A stretch of DNA of 64,000 bases, from the NCBI GenBank assembly GCA_049890035.1, contig JBMHCG010000033.1:17953-81952 (forward strand). Direction: 5' to 3'. The translations under genes and the position numbers were made by a program. The DNA is from UBA11891 sp049890035. Lineage in GTDB: Bacteria > Bacteroidota > Bacteroidia > Flavobacteriales > Flavobacteriaceae. Shown here piece by piece: positions 36,237-45,211 of the stretch. How positions within the stretch are numbered: the first letter of the stretch is position 1; the number at the start of each line of letters is the position of its first letter. The notes below the pieces were generated by a model. It saw only the letters and a list, made by a program, of their open reading frames with translations, was not told where the DNA came from and did not search any database.

Positions 36237-37381
36237 TGAGTGTAGATTTATTGGTTCCAGTTCCCGACGAAACCGTCTCTAGTATCGGTTTACTTCCCAA
36301 ACAAGTGATTGGAAAAACCATTCCTATTCATACACAAAAATCAGGATTACCCGAACTTAAAAATACGCATGTTGCCCTTATAGGAGTCAGTGAAATTCGT
36401 AATGCTTTTTTTCCAACAGCACACTATCAAACGCAAGACTTTAGAGTGGCATTTTATCAACTGTATCCGGGAAATTGGAACCTAAGAATCATTGATTTAG
36501 GGGATTTACCCAATGGGGAAACAGTTGAAGATACGTATTTTGCGTTGCAAGAGATTTGTGCTCATTTACGGCAAATGAATATCATTCCAGTACTCATTGG
36601 CGGATCACACGACTTAATATATCCCATGTATCGCTCTTATTCGTCTGGAAACCAACTTGTCAATTTGGTGTCCATTGACAGTCAGTTCGATTTTTCGCAG
36701 CAAGAAGAGTTGATTTCAGGACGTTCTTATATGAGTAAAATCATTATGGAGCAACCCAATATGCTCTATAACTATACCAATTTGGGGTATCAGAGTTATT
36801 ATATTGCGCAGGAAGAGTTGGACTTAATGGAAAAGCTTTTTTTTGAGTCGTATCGTTTGGGTACTTTTTCTCATGATGTGAGCTTAGCAGAACCACTTGT
36901 TCGAGATGCCGATATTGTGAGTATTGATATGAAATCCTTGTCATGGCAAAGTACGGGAGATCCCAATGGTCTACCGAATGGGATTGATAGCGAAACGATA
37001 TGTGCATTGGCTCGGTATGCAGGAATTAGCGATCGTTTAGGCACTTTTGGCTTGTTTGAGCTTCCTTCAACCACAATTTTTCATAAATTATTGGCACAAA
37101 TTGTTTGGTATTTTATTGAAGGTGTTAGTTTGCGTTTTGGAGAGTATCCCGTTCTGACAAGCCAAGGTTTTAAGCGGTATACCGTGACATTGTCAGATCG
37201 TGACTTGGTCTTTTACCAAAGTGAAATAAGCGAAAGATGGTGGATTGAAATCACAAATGAGAACTATTTAGATAATAAAACAAAAACTACTGCGTTATTA
37301 CCTTGCAACCGTCAGGAATATCAAGATGCTTGCAACGATATTTTACCGGAAAGATGGTGGAAGGCTACCAAAAGAGGGTAA
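36236..37381 (+). CDS. Arginase/formimidoylglutamase-fold protein with degraded metal site
   Basis: A 381-residue protein of the ureohydrolase (arginase, agmatinase, formimidoylglutamase) fold. The first motif is present as VLIGGSHDLIYPMY. The second, DxHxD in active enzymes, reads SIDSQFDFS, so the histidine is lost. The third, SxDxDxxD, reads SIDMKSLSW, losing the later aspartates. These are the manganese ligands, so the protein is unlikely to hydrolyse guanidino compounds as classical members do. It is coupled to topA and lies 69 bases before gldK, an arrangement also known from other Flavobacteriaceae. A structural or regulatory role tied to gliding/T9SS is possible but unproven. Confidence 0.85.
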   Translation: MSVDLLVPVPDETVSSIGLLPKQVIGKTIPIHTQKSGLPELKNTHVALIGVSEIRNAFFPTAHYQTQDFRVAFYQLYPGNWNLRIIDLGDLPNGETVEDTYFALQEICAHLRQMNIIPVLIGGSHDLIYPMYRSYSSGNQLVNLVSIDSQFDFSQQEELISGRSYMSKIIMEQPNMLYNYTNLGYQSYYIAQEELDLMEKLFFESYRLGTFSHDVSLAEPLVRDADIVSIDMKSLSWQSTGDPNGLPNGIDSETICALARYAGISDRLGTFGLFELPSTTIFHKLLAQIVWYFIEGVSLRFGEYPVLTSQGFKRYTVTLSDRDLVFYQSEISERWWIEITNENYLDNKTKTTALLPCNRQEYQDACNDILPERWWKATKRG

Positions 37382-37450
37382 AACATCAAACCCAACTCGA
37401 ACTAGAAACTAAACTTGGTTCTAAATAATTTGGTGAAGTAACCAACCAGT

Positions 37451-38830
37451 ATGAAAAAATTAGTGCTTTTAACTCTTGTCATTTTATCCATAGCTAGCTG
37501 TGGACGAAAAAATCGAGGGGAACTTATTGGGGTCAGGCAGAAAAAATGGTTTCCAGAAAAACCATACGGAATGACATTAATCGAGGGTGGATCATACATT
37601 ATGGGAAAATCCGATGAAGATATAGCACAATTGCAAAATGCCCCTGCACGAACTGTTACCGTTCCTTCTTTCTACATGGACGAAACAGAAATCACAAACA
37701 GCGAATACCGTCAATTTGTTTATTGGGTAAAAGATAGTGTAACGCTATCGTTACTAGCCAAACGAGCCGCTGAAGTTGAAAAAACACAGGATGAAAAAAA
37801 CAGTATTGGTGAATATGCCTTTGCTGATGCCGATACCTCTAAGTTGAGTGAATATCAAAAGTACATGCTCGCCAACTACTATGAAGCAGATCCAGAACGC
37901 TACGGTGATGGTCGATCCCTAAATTGGGATGCGCAAATTATGTGGGACACAAGAGACTACCTTGACCAGGACTATTCCGAAATGATGGATTCCATGTACT
38001 TACCTCCAGATTTATGGTACAACGGCGAAATGAAAATTGACGTCACCAAACTTGTTTATAAATATACTTGGTTTGACGCAGAATCGGCTTCTAAAGAATC
38101 CAAAAGAACCCGTCAGCAGTTCATTGATAGAAAACCTTTTATCAAGAAAGAAGAGGTAGAGATTTATCCGGATACTACTGTTTGGATTAAAGATTTCATC
38201 TACTCCTATAACGAGCCCATGCACAATGAATATTTTTCACATCCTGCTTATCAGGATTATCCGGTTGTCGGGGTATCATGGAAACAAGCTGTTGCCTTTT
38301 GTAATTGGAGAACACATTTTAAAAACAGTTACCAAAAATCAAGAAACAAACCCTTGGTGAACAATTTCCGTTTGCCAAGTGAAGCAGAATGGGAGTATGC
38401 TGCCCGAGGCGGTATTCCTTCTGGAACCTATCCATGGGGAGGTCCTTACTTACTCAATGACCGTGGGTGTTTTTTGGCCAACTTCAAACCCCTACGTGGA
38501 GATTACGCTGTAGATCAAGCGGTCTATACTGTGGAGGCCAAATCCTATTTGCCAAACGATTACAATTTGTATAATATGGCTGGAAATGTTGCTGAATGGA
38601 CACGTTCTTCCTATGATCCAGGAGCCTATGACAATGTCGCATCATTAAATCCAGACATGTCAATAGAATTTGAAAAAAGAAAAGTTGTACGTGGCGGGTC
38701 TTGGAAAGACGTTGCTTATTTCTTACGAGTCAGTTCACGTGACTATGAATATCAGGATACGGCAAGAAGTTTTATTGGCTTCCGAACGGTTCAAGATTAC
38801 CTAGGTACGTCCAACGTTAAAATCAAATAA
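37451..38830 (+). CDS. gldK: Gliding motility / T9SS lipoprotein GldK
   Basis: A 459-residue lipoprotein with lipobox LSIASCG (Cys17) and a formylglycine-generating-enzyme-like (SUMF1) fold: GMTLIEGGSYIMGKSDED, FYMDETEITNSEYRQFVYWVK, NNFRLPSEAEWEYAARGG and NMAGNVAEWTRSSYDPG. In T9SS, GldK (PorK) forms the periplasmic ring with GldN below the outer membrane. It does not keep an enzyme role. First gene of gldKLMN. Confidence 0.97.
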   Translation: MKKLVLLTLVILSIASCGRKNRGELIGVRQKKWFPEKPYGMTLIEGGSYIMGKSDEDIAQLQNAPARTVTVPSFYMDETEITNSEYRQFVYWVKDSVTLSLLAKRAAEVEKTQDEKNSIGEYAFADADTSKLSEYQKYMLANYYEADPERYGDGRSLNWDAQIMWDTRDYLDQDYSEMMDSMYLPPDLWYNGEMKIDVTKLVYKYTWFDAESASKESKRTRQQFIDRKPFIKKEEVEIYPDTTVWIKDFIYSYNEPMHNEYFSHPAYQDYPVVGVSWKQAVAFCNWRTHFKNSYQKSRNKPLVNNFRLPSEAEWEYAARGGIPSGTYPWGGPYLLNDRGCFLANFKPLRGDYAVDQAVYTVEAKSYLPNDYNLYNMAGNVAEWTRSSYDPGAYDNVASLNPDMSIEFEKRKVVRGGSWKDVAYFLRVSSRDYEYQDTARSFIGFRTVQDYLGTSNVKIK

Positions 38831-38866
38831 TATCATTATTTTTATACCATCGTAAACTATAAAAAA

Positions 38867-39511
38867 ATGAATGAAAAAACTCTCAACAAACGGTTAAGAA
38901 GTAAAATTGCCATGCACATGCTCTTTGGATTAGGAGGTGCGGTTGTAATTATTGGTGCACTCTTCAAAATTCTTCACTTAGAGATAGGCCCTATCACAGG
39001 AGGTCTGGTTCTTGGTTTGGGATTGGGAACAGAGGCATTGATCTTTACAGTTGCAGCTTTGAATACAGGAGAAATTAAAGAAGAACACGCAGATTATGTC
39101 AAAAAAGTAAGTGGTCAGTCGGCCAAAGCTGCTCCCAAGAGTGATGGCAGTCTTTCTTCAAAAATTGATGAGTTGATGAAAGAAGCTAAATTGGATGTGG
39201 CTTTAATGAATAACTTGACGAACAGCATCAAAAATCTAGAAGCTACGGCACAAGCGATTCAGCCCGTCACTTCAACTGTTAACTCGAATCAAGAGTACAG
39301 TGATCAACTACAGAAAGCTGCAAAAACATTGAATGAACTCAATGGTCATTATGCCAAGCAGGTAGAGGCAGCTGGAAGTAATACTGCATTTAACTCCCAA
39401 GTAGCGCAAAACGCAGAACAGCTTCGTGTACAAATGGAATCGCTTTCTGCCAATCTTGCCAATTTGAATCAAGTATATGGTGGAATGCTTTCTGCTATGA
39501 ACACCAAATAA
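38867..39511 (+). CDS. gldL: Gliding motility motor protein GldL
   Basis: A 214-residue inner-membrane protein with two N-terminal helices (about residues 18-36 and 42-62) and a cytoplasmic alpha-helical tail. Membrane charged residues reported as important for proton flow in characterised GldL appear to be present as Lys34 (GALFKILH) and Glu56 (LGTEALIF). With GldM it forms the proton-driven motor that powers gliding and T9SS secretion. Confidence 0.96.
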   Translation: MNEKTLNKRLRSKIAMHMLFGLGGAVVIIGALFKILHLEIGPITGGLVLGLGLGTEALIFTVAALNTGEIKEEHADYVKKVSGQSAKAAPKSDGSLSSKIDELMKEAKLDVALMNNLTNSIKNLEATAQAIQPVTSTVNSNQEYSDQLQKAAKTLNELNGHYAKQVEAAGSNTAFNSQVAQNAEQLRVQMESLSANLANLNQVYGGMLSAMNTK

Positions 39512-39520
39512 GTATAAGTA

Positions 39521-41104
39521 ATGGCAGGAGCAAAAGAAACCCCCAGGCAGAAGCTGATCAGCTTGATGTATCTGGTGTTCATTACCATGCTAGCCCTGAA
39601 TGTTAGTAAGGAAGTATTAGATGGTTTTGGACAGATGTTCGTTAAACTCAAAAGTGCAAATACACGGGTAGCAGAGACGAATGAAACGTACTATCAAAAA
39701 ATTTCTATCAATGCCAAAGAAAAAGAAGGGAAGTGGATTGGCCATGAGCGCACCGCCAATGAGATCAAGAAAACTTCTGAAGACTTTTACCAACGCATAG
39801 AAGAAATCAAGCAAACGATAACAGAAAAACAAAGAGAAGCCGATCCAGACTTAAAAGAATATTCCCAAATGGACAAAGGAGAGGCTTTGGACTTATTGTT
39901 TTTTGATGCCAACGGAGTGTCCTCTGGTGGGACTGAGTTTGTTGACATGATCAACAACTTCAAAATGAAGGTGATCCAAGTATTTGGTAGTCAGTTTCCT
40001 CAATATATAGAACAGGTTGAAGGGCGCTTTTTTACGGGTGATCAAAATTCAAACGTTCAAAACAAAGACGGACAAGACCAACCTTGGTTATCGGCTAATT
40101 TTGAAGGTTTTCCATTAATTTCTTCATTGGCTAAACTCACCATGATGCAAAATGACATCCGATTAACAGAAAGCGATGTCTTAACAACACTGCTTGGGAA
40201 AGAGTTGGAATTGGAATCCGGAGTGACAGAAAGCAATTACATCACCCTTCTAAAATCAGAGAAAGGGGCTTATTATCAAGGAGAGACTTTTGACGGTAGC
40301 GTTATTCTCGGTAGAAAAGGGGGTGCTCAAAAACCCAATTCGGTTAACCTAACTCTTGACGGTCGTAAACTCGGTCCCAATGATTATGACTTAATCGCAG
40401 GTGGAGTCAAGCTGAAGGTTAGTACCGGACGACCCGGCGATCATGAAATCAAAGGAGATCTGGTGTTTTTGAACGACGGGGTAGAATCCAAAATCCCTGT
40501 TGATCAATCATTTCCAGTTATTTCAAAGCCCAATGCGGCGGTCATTTCTGCTGATAAAATGAATGTAGTTTATCGAGGTGTGGAAAATCCGATGACTATT
40601 TCTATACCCGGAATTCCTGACAGTAAAGTAAAGGCAACGGCACCCGGTCTGAAACGATCCAAAGGGAGCAAGTACATCATGATACCAGGAAAAGGTCGAG
40701 AAATCACAATCAATGCAAGTGGTTCTCTACCCGACGGAAAAGTCGTAAACACGAAATCTAAATTTCGGATCAAAGATATTCCAGCTCCGCGCGGAACAGT
40801 TCGTAAACAAGCCGGGAATATTACCATCCCAAAATCAAGTTTAAATGTTGCTTCTGTGGGAGCTGAACTGGAAGACTTTGATTTTGATATTACCTTACAA
40901 ACAGTAAGCTTTAAATTTAAAGTTCCAGGACAACCGACCATTACCGTACGAGGAAACAAACTGGATGCGAAAGCAAAAAGTGCACTTCGTCGAGCGCGGG
41001 CAGGTCAATCGGTACAGATTTTTGACATCAAGGTTAAAAACCCCAAAAACCCGAACTACCGATTCAAAAAGGTTTCTCCTGTGATTTGTGAAATTGTAAA
41101 CTAA
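39521..41104 (+). CDS. gldM: Gliding motility motor protein GldM
   Basis: A 527-residue protein with one N-terminal membrane helix (LISLMYLVFITMLALNVSKEVLDGF) and a long periplasmic part of several beta domains. The Gly/Lys-rich linkers and the ending NPKNPNYRFKKVSPVICEIVN agree with the known four-domain GldM rod. It spans the periplasm from GldL to the GldKN ring. It follows gldL by 9 bases. Confidence 0.97.
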   Translation: MAGAKETPRQKLISLMYLVFITMLALNVSKEVLDGFGQMFVKLKSANTRVAETNETYYQKISINAKEKEGKWIGHERTANEIKKTSEDFYQRIEEIKQTITEKQREADPDLKEYSQMDKGEALDLLFFDANGVSSGGTEFVDMINNFKMKVIQVFGSQFPQYIEQVEGRFFTGDQNSNVQNKDGQDQPWLSANFEGFPLISSLAKLTMMQNDIRLTESDVLTTLLGKELELESGVTESNYITLLKSEKGAYYQGETFDGSVILGRKGGAQKPNSVNLTLDGRKLGPNDYDLIAGGVKLKVSTGRPGDHEIKGDLVFLNDGVESKIPVDQSFPVISKPNAAVISADKMNVVYRGVENPMTISIPGIPDSKVKATAPGLKRSKGSKYIMIPGKGREITINASGSLPDGKVVNTKSKFRIKDIPAPRGTVRKQAGNITIPKSSLNVASVGAELEDFDFDITLQTVSFKFKVPGQPTITVRGNKLDAKAKSALRRARAGQSVQIFDIKVKNPKNPNYRFKKVSPVICEIVN

Positions 41105-41115
41105 ATCATACTACA

Positions 41116-42018
41116 ATGAAACCTCTAAAGCATCTACTCATCCTTTCGATTGCCATGTTTTTGCAGAACAATACCGTTCTTGCACAGGCCAATCTGCTGA
41201 ATGCGCGTGTCCCACAAGATATTGGTAAATTGACCGAATATCAGGTGGAATCTAACGATGTTACACCACTCGCTTATGGATATGTAGATGATAGAGATGT
41301 TTTATGGTCAAAAACAATCTGGGAAATAATCGATCTTAACGAGCGCGTTAACTTCCCTTATTATTATCCAACCGATACACTTAACTTGGGTCCAGACAGA
41401 AGGTCATTGTTTGATTTGTTAAAATTAGATTTAAGTCGAGGACGTATCAAAGAGGTGTATAATTCTTCTTATTTCCAGGAAAAACTTACGTATGAGGAAA
41501 TACAGGAAAGCTTGATGGCAATTGATACCATCGAGGCCGGTTACGACCAATTTAACGCGGAAGGGTTTGTAGATCCAGAATATATCAACAAAAGACGCAT
41601 TACTGCGGCTGAAATCAAACAGTACCGAATCAAAGGAACTTGGTATTTCAACAAGCGTCTTGGAGAACTCCGATACCGTCTTTTGGGAGTATGTCCCGTG
41701 GCTGCTGATATCGCTATTGAGGCAGCCAGTGAGGAAGAAGAAGACTTAGTAGAATTGTTTTGGGTTTGGTATCCCGACGCTCGAGAAACCCTGAACCAAA
41801 ACAGTATTTTCAATTCACGAAATTCTTCTCAACCCATTACCTTCGATGTCATGTTGAATTCCAGACGATTTAATTCCATAATTTACAAAGAAGAAAATGT
41901 TTATGAGGATAGAGAAGTCAAGGATTATATCTTCGAAGACGCCCTCCGTCAATTACTCGAATCCGAACGCATCAAATCTGTGATACGTGATTTTGAGCAA
42001 GACATGTGGAATAATTAA
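41116..42018 (+). CDS. gldN: Gliding motility / T9SS protein GldN
   Basis: A 300-residue exported protein (signal peptide ending TVLAQANLL). The GldN pattern is clear: DDRDVLWSKTIWEIIDLNERVNFPYYYPTD, SLFDLLKLDLSRGRIKEVY and RYRLLGVCPVAADIA. It assembles with GldK into the periplasmic ring. It ends the operon, followed by a strong terminator. Confidence 0.97.
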   Translation: MKPLKHLLILSIAMFLQNNTVLAQANLLNARVPQDIGKLTEYQVESNDVTPLAYGYVDDRDVLWSKTIWEIIDLNERVNFPYYYPTDTLNLGPDRRSLFDLLKLDLSRGRIKEVYNSSYFQEKLTYEEIQESLMAIDTIEAGYDQFNAEGFVDPEYINKRRITAAEIKQYRIKGTWYFNKRLGELRYRLLGVCPVAADIAIEAASEEEEDLVELFWVWYPDARETLNQNSIFNSRNSSQPITFDVMLNSRRFNSIIYKEENVYEDREVKDYIFEDALRQLLESERIKSVIRDFEQDMWNN

Positions 42019-42038
42019 TTCAGTTTTATTCGTTCATT

Positions 42039-42067
42039 AAAGCGCTGCCTTACCGCAGCGCTTTTTT
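42039..42067 (+). terminator. Rho-independent terminator after gldN
   Basis: AAAGCGCTGC / GCAGCGCTTT stem with a six-base loop followed by a T-rich run, 20 bases after the gldN stop and 12 bases before the next ATG. Confidence 0.92.
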
Positions 42068-42078
42068 ATTTTCATACG

Positions 42079-43128
42079 ATGAAAGTAGACAGCATCATAG
42101 TTGGATTTGGTTTGGCGGGACTCGCAATAGCAGAACAGTTACGCCGAAGAGGTAAAACTTTTGTGCTTGTTGATAATCTTAATAAAGGTGCTTCCCAACG
42201 TGCTGCTGGGGTGTACAATCCGACTGTACTGAAACGGTATACCCTGTCTTGGGATGGTCCTGAATTGCTTCAACAAGCACTTAATTTTTATCGGGATTTG
42301 GAAGCTAGTTTAGAAGAGAAATTCCTGCATCCCTTACCAATAGCGCGGATCTTTCACTCCCCTGCAGAACACAATCGATGGATATCGGCTGCAGACAAAT
42401 ATGAATTTAAAAAGTTTCTAAATCCAACTATTCAGCGACAGGTTCCACAAGCAGTGTATGCTCCTTTTGGCTATGGCTTGGTAGAAAACGTTGGACGTTT
42501 GGATATTCCTTCTCTTCTTCAGAAATATCGCAAAGTACACCTTCAAAAAAGTCTATGGTATCGTGAAAATTGTAATTATCAGGAAATCATTTGCCGCAAA
42601 GAGGCTGTTCAATACAAAGATGTCACTGCCAAGCATATGATTTTCTGTGAAGGATATCAAGTTCATTTGAATCCCTTTTTTAAATATTTACCCATACGCG
42701 GCTCTCATGGTGACATGTTGCGTATTAAAGCACCTCAAATGGATGTTACTCGTATATGGAAAAGTCGTTTGTTTGTCGTACCACAAGGGGAAAGTAGATT
42801 TTGGATTGGCGCATCGTACAATAACCGCTATAAAGAAGCAGAACCGACAACCCAAGGGAGGGCATGGTTAATAGATCATCTTGAACACTTGATACAGGTC
42901 CCCTATACTATCGAATCCCAAGAAGGCTGTGTTCGTCCCACGGTGATGGATCGCCGCCCGCTGGTAGGAACACATCCCATTGAACCACGATTGCATATTT
43001 TAAATGGATTGGGGTCGCGTGGTGTCATGACAGCTCCGCAAATGGGTGTACATTTGTGTCATTTACTATATGAACAAAAACCCTTACCCAAAGCCATAGG
43101 AATAGAAAGATTTAGGCATCTATGTTAA
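42079..43128 (+). CDS. FAD-dependent oxidoreductase (DAO fold)
   Basis: A 349-residue flavoprotein beginning MKVDSIIVGFGLAGLAIAEQL, a dinucleotide-binding GxGxxG motif, with AAGVYNPTVLKRYTLSW after it and a closing RPTVMDRRPLVGTHPIEPRLHILNGLGSRGVMTAPQMG, as in DadA/ThiO-like oxidases. Substrate is unknown; amino-acid-type oxidation is a guess from the fold. Its stop overlaps the start of the ABC-F gene by 7 bases. Confidence 0.85.
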   Translation: MKVDSIIVGFGLAGLAIAEQLRRRGKTFVLVDNLNKGASQRAAGVYNPTVLKRYTLSWDGPELLQQALNFYRDLEASLEEKFLHPLPIARIFHSPAEHNRWISAADKYEFKKFLNPTIQRQVPQAVYAPFGYGLVENVGRLDIPSLLQKYRKVHLQKSLWYRENCNYQEIICRKEAVQYKDVTAKHMIFCEGYQVHLNPFFKYLPIRGSHGDMLRIKAPQMDVTRIWKSRLFVVPQGESRFWIGASYNNRYKEAEPTTQGRAWLIDHLEHLIQVPYTIESQEGCVRPTVMDRRPLVGTHPIEPRLHILNGLGSRGVMTAPQMGVHLCHLLYEQKPLPKAIGIERFRHLC

Positions 43129-45017
43129 GCGCTCAGGATATAACAGTTTCTTTTGGAGGGGCCATTTTATTCGAAAACCTTTCTTTTCGAATAGGGGCTG
43201 GTGATCGGATCGGTCTGGTTGGGAAAAATGGTGCGGGGAAATCCACGCTTCTCAAACTAATTGCTCAACAACAGCGCCCAAGTACAGGTTCTTTTGCCAT
43301 TGAAAAAAATTGTAGTATTGGTTACCTACCACAAGATATCGATTTTGAAAAAGGAAGAACCGTTCTAGAAGAAAGCTATCAGGCATTCACTGAAATTATC
43401 GCTTTGGAAGATAAGCAGGAAGTAGTCAACCAACAACTGCTGTCAAGGACCGATTATGAAAGTCCTGCCTATACGGAACTGTTGACTTTACAAGCCGAAT
43501 TAGGTGAGCGGTATGAATTAATAGGGGGCTATACCTATAAAGCTTCTGTGGAACGTGTATTAAAAGGATTGGGATTCACAGTAAAGGATTTTGATCGTGC
43601 GACGGAAACCTTTTCAGGGGGTTGGAGAATGCGTATTGAACTGGCCAAATTACTTCTAAAAAGCCACCATATATTATTATTAGACGAGCCTACCAATCAC
43701 TTGGATATTGATTCCATAGTTTGGTTGGAAGATTTTTTGACTAAGTACAAGGGGGCTATTGTACTGGTTTCTCACGACAAAATGTTTTTGGATCAGGTTA
43801 CCAATCGAACCATGGAAATTATTCAAAAACAGCTTTATGATTTTAAAAAACCCTATTCAGCCTATCTATTGGTAAGGAGTGAACTGCGGGAGAAGCAATT
43901 GGCTGCAAAAAAAAATCAAGAGAAGAAAATCCAGCAAACCGAACAGTTAATCGAACGATTTCGCGCCAAGGCCTCAAAGGCCAGCATGGCCCAGTCGTTG
44001 ATGAAAAAACTGGATAAAATAGACAGGATTGAAGTTGATCCAGAAGAAACAGAATCGATGAAGCTCCATTTTCCTGTGTCTCAGCAACCAGGAAAAGTAG
44101 TCCTAGAAATAGAAAAAGTATCAAAGTCTTTTGCAGACAAAGAAGTCTTACAAGAGGTAGACCTGGCAATAGAAAGAGGCAGTAAAATAGCTTTTGTTGG
44201 CCAAAATGGTCAGGGAAAAACAACCCTAGCAAAGATTCTTGTAGGTGAATTGGGAAGTGAGGGACATGTAAAACTTGGGCACAATGTCGAATTGGGTTAT
44301 TTTGCTCAAGATCAATCCCAACAATTGACAAGAGAGCTGACTGTTTTGGATACTGCCTTACAGGCAGCCACAGAAGACAATCGAAAGTCTGTCAGAGACG
44401 TTTTAGGTGCTTTTTTGTTTCGTGGGGAAGATGTCGAAAAAAAAGTATCGGTATTATCCGGAGGGGAACGCAATCGTTTGGCTTTATGCAAGCTTTTGTT
44501 ACAGCCTTTTAATGTTCTTATAATGGATGAACCTACAAATCACCTTGATTTACAATCGAAAAAGGTTCTCAAAGAAGCACTTAAAAGATTTGAGGGGACC
44601 TTAATACTCGTTTCACATGACAGAGATTTCTTACAAGACTTGTGTACGACTGTTTTTGAATTTAAAAACAAAAGCGTAAAAGCTTTCCTTGGGGGCATCG
44701 CAGATTATTTGGAATTAAAAAAAATGGGTTCCCTCCGAGATTTGGAAGTATCTTCTAAGAAGAAGAAACCTAAAGCTGAAAATTCTTCTTCCTATCAGAA
44801 TTTGAAAGAACAAAAGAAATTACAAAACAAACTGGGATCCATCGAAAAACAAATTCAAACTCTTGAATCTTGGATAAAGGATACCGATTTTGAATTGGAA
44901 ATAAATTATGAAGAAACGATTCAACAAGAAAATTTTTTCGATCGCTATCATGCCAAAAAAAATGAACTCGAAATGCTCTATGCAGATTGGGAAAAGCTAC
45001 ACGACAAATTAAAATAA
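43122..45017 (+). CDS. ABC-F family ATPase
   Basis: A 631-residue cytoplasmic protein with two ATP-binding cassettes and no membrane segments. Cassette 1: Walker A GLVGKNGAGKSTLLKL, signature FSGGWRMRIELAKLLL, Walker B LLLDEPTNHLDIDS. Cassette 2: Walker A FVGQNGQGKTTLAKIL, signature LSGGERNRLALCKLLL, Walker B LIMDEPTNHLDLQS. A charged linker separates them and a C-terminal coiled coil ends the protein, as in Uup. ABC-F proteins act on ribosomes or in genome stability. It shares one base with the following CPXCG gene (TAATG). Confidence 0.93.
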   Translation: MLSAQDITVSFGGAILFENLSFRIGAGDRIGLVGKNGAGKSTLLKLIAQQQRPSTGSFAIEKNCSIGYLPQDIDFEKGRTVLEESYQAFTEIIALEDKQEVVNQQLLSRTDYESPAYTELLTLQAELGERYELIGGYTYKASVERVLKGLGFTVKDFDRATETFSGGWRMRIELAKLLLKSHHILLLDEPTNHLDIDSIVWLEDFLTKYKGAIVLVSHDKMFLDQVTNRTMEIIQKQLYDFKKPYSAYLLVRSELREKQLAAKKNQEKKIQQTEQLIERFRAKASKASMAQSLMKKLDKIDRIEVDPEETESMKLHFPVSQQPGKVVLEIEKVSKSFADKEVLQEVDLAIERGSKIAFVGQNGQGKTTLAKILVGELGSEGHVKLGHNVELGYFAQDQSQQLTRELTVLDTALQAATEDNRKSVRDVLGAFLFRGEDVEKKVSVLSGGERNRLALCKLLLQPFNVLIMDEPTNHLDLQSKKVLKEALKRFEGTLILVSHDRDFLQDLCTTVFEFKNKSVKAFLGGIADYLELKKMGSLRDLEVSSKKKKPKAENSSSYQNLKEQKKLQNKLGSIEKQIQTLESWIKDTDFELEINYEETIQQENFFDRYHAKKNELEMLYADWEKLHDKLK

Positions 45018-45199
45018 TGGTAGAACAGCATTTTCAATGTCCTTATTGTTGGGAAAACATCTCCATGCTTGTGGATGTATCTCTAGAAAGGGACGACTAC
45101 ATAGAAGATTGTGAGGTGTGTTGCAATCCCATTCAAATAGAGTTTGTAACAGAACAACAGGAGGTTATTGTATTCAGGGCAAACTCAATCGAACAGTAA
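45017..45199 (+). CDS. CPXCG-motif cysteine-rich small protein
   Basis: A 60-residue protein with two cysteine pairs, HFQCPYCWENISM and EDCEVCCNPIQIEF, fitting the CPXCG family of predicted zinc-binding proteins of unknown function. The ATG at 45017 overlaps the ABC-F stop by one base. The frame extends upstream but would then run inside the ABC-F gene. Confidence 0.87.
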   Translation: MVEQHFQCPYCWENISMLVDVSLERDDYIEDCEVCCNPIQIEFVTEQQEVIVFRANSIEQ

Positions 45200-45211
45200 C
45201 CGAAAAGCTTC

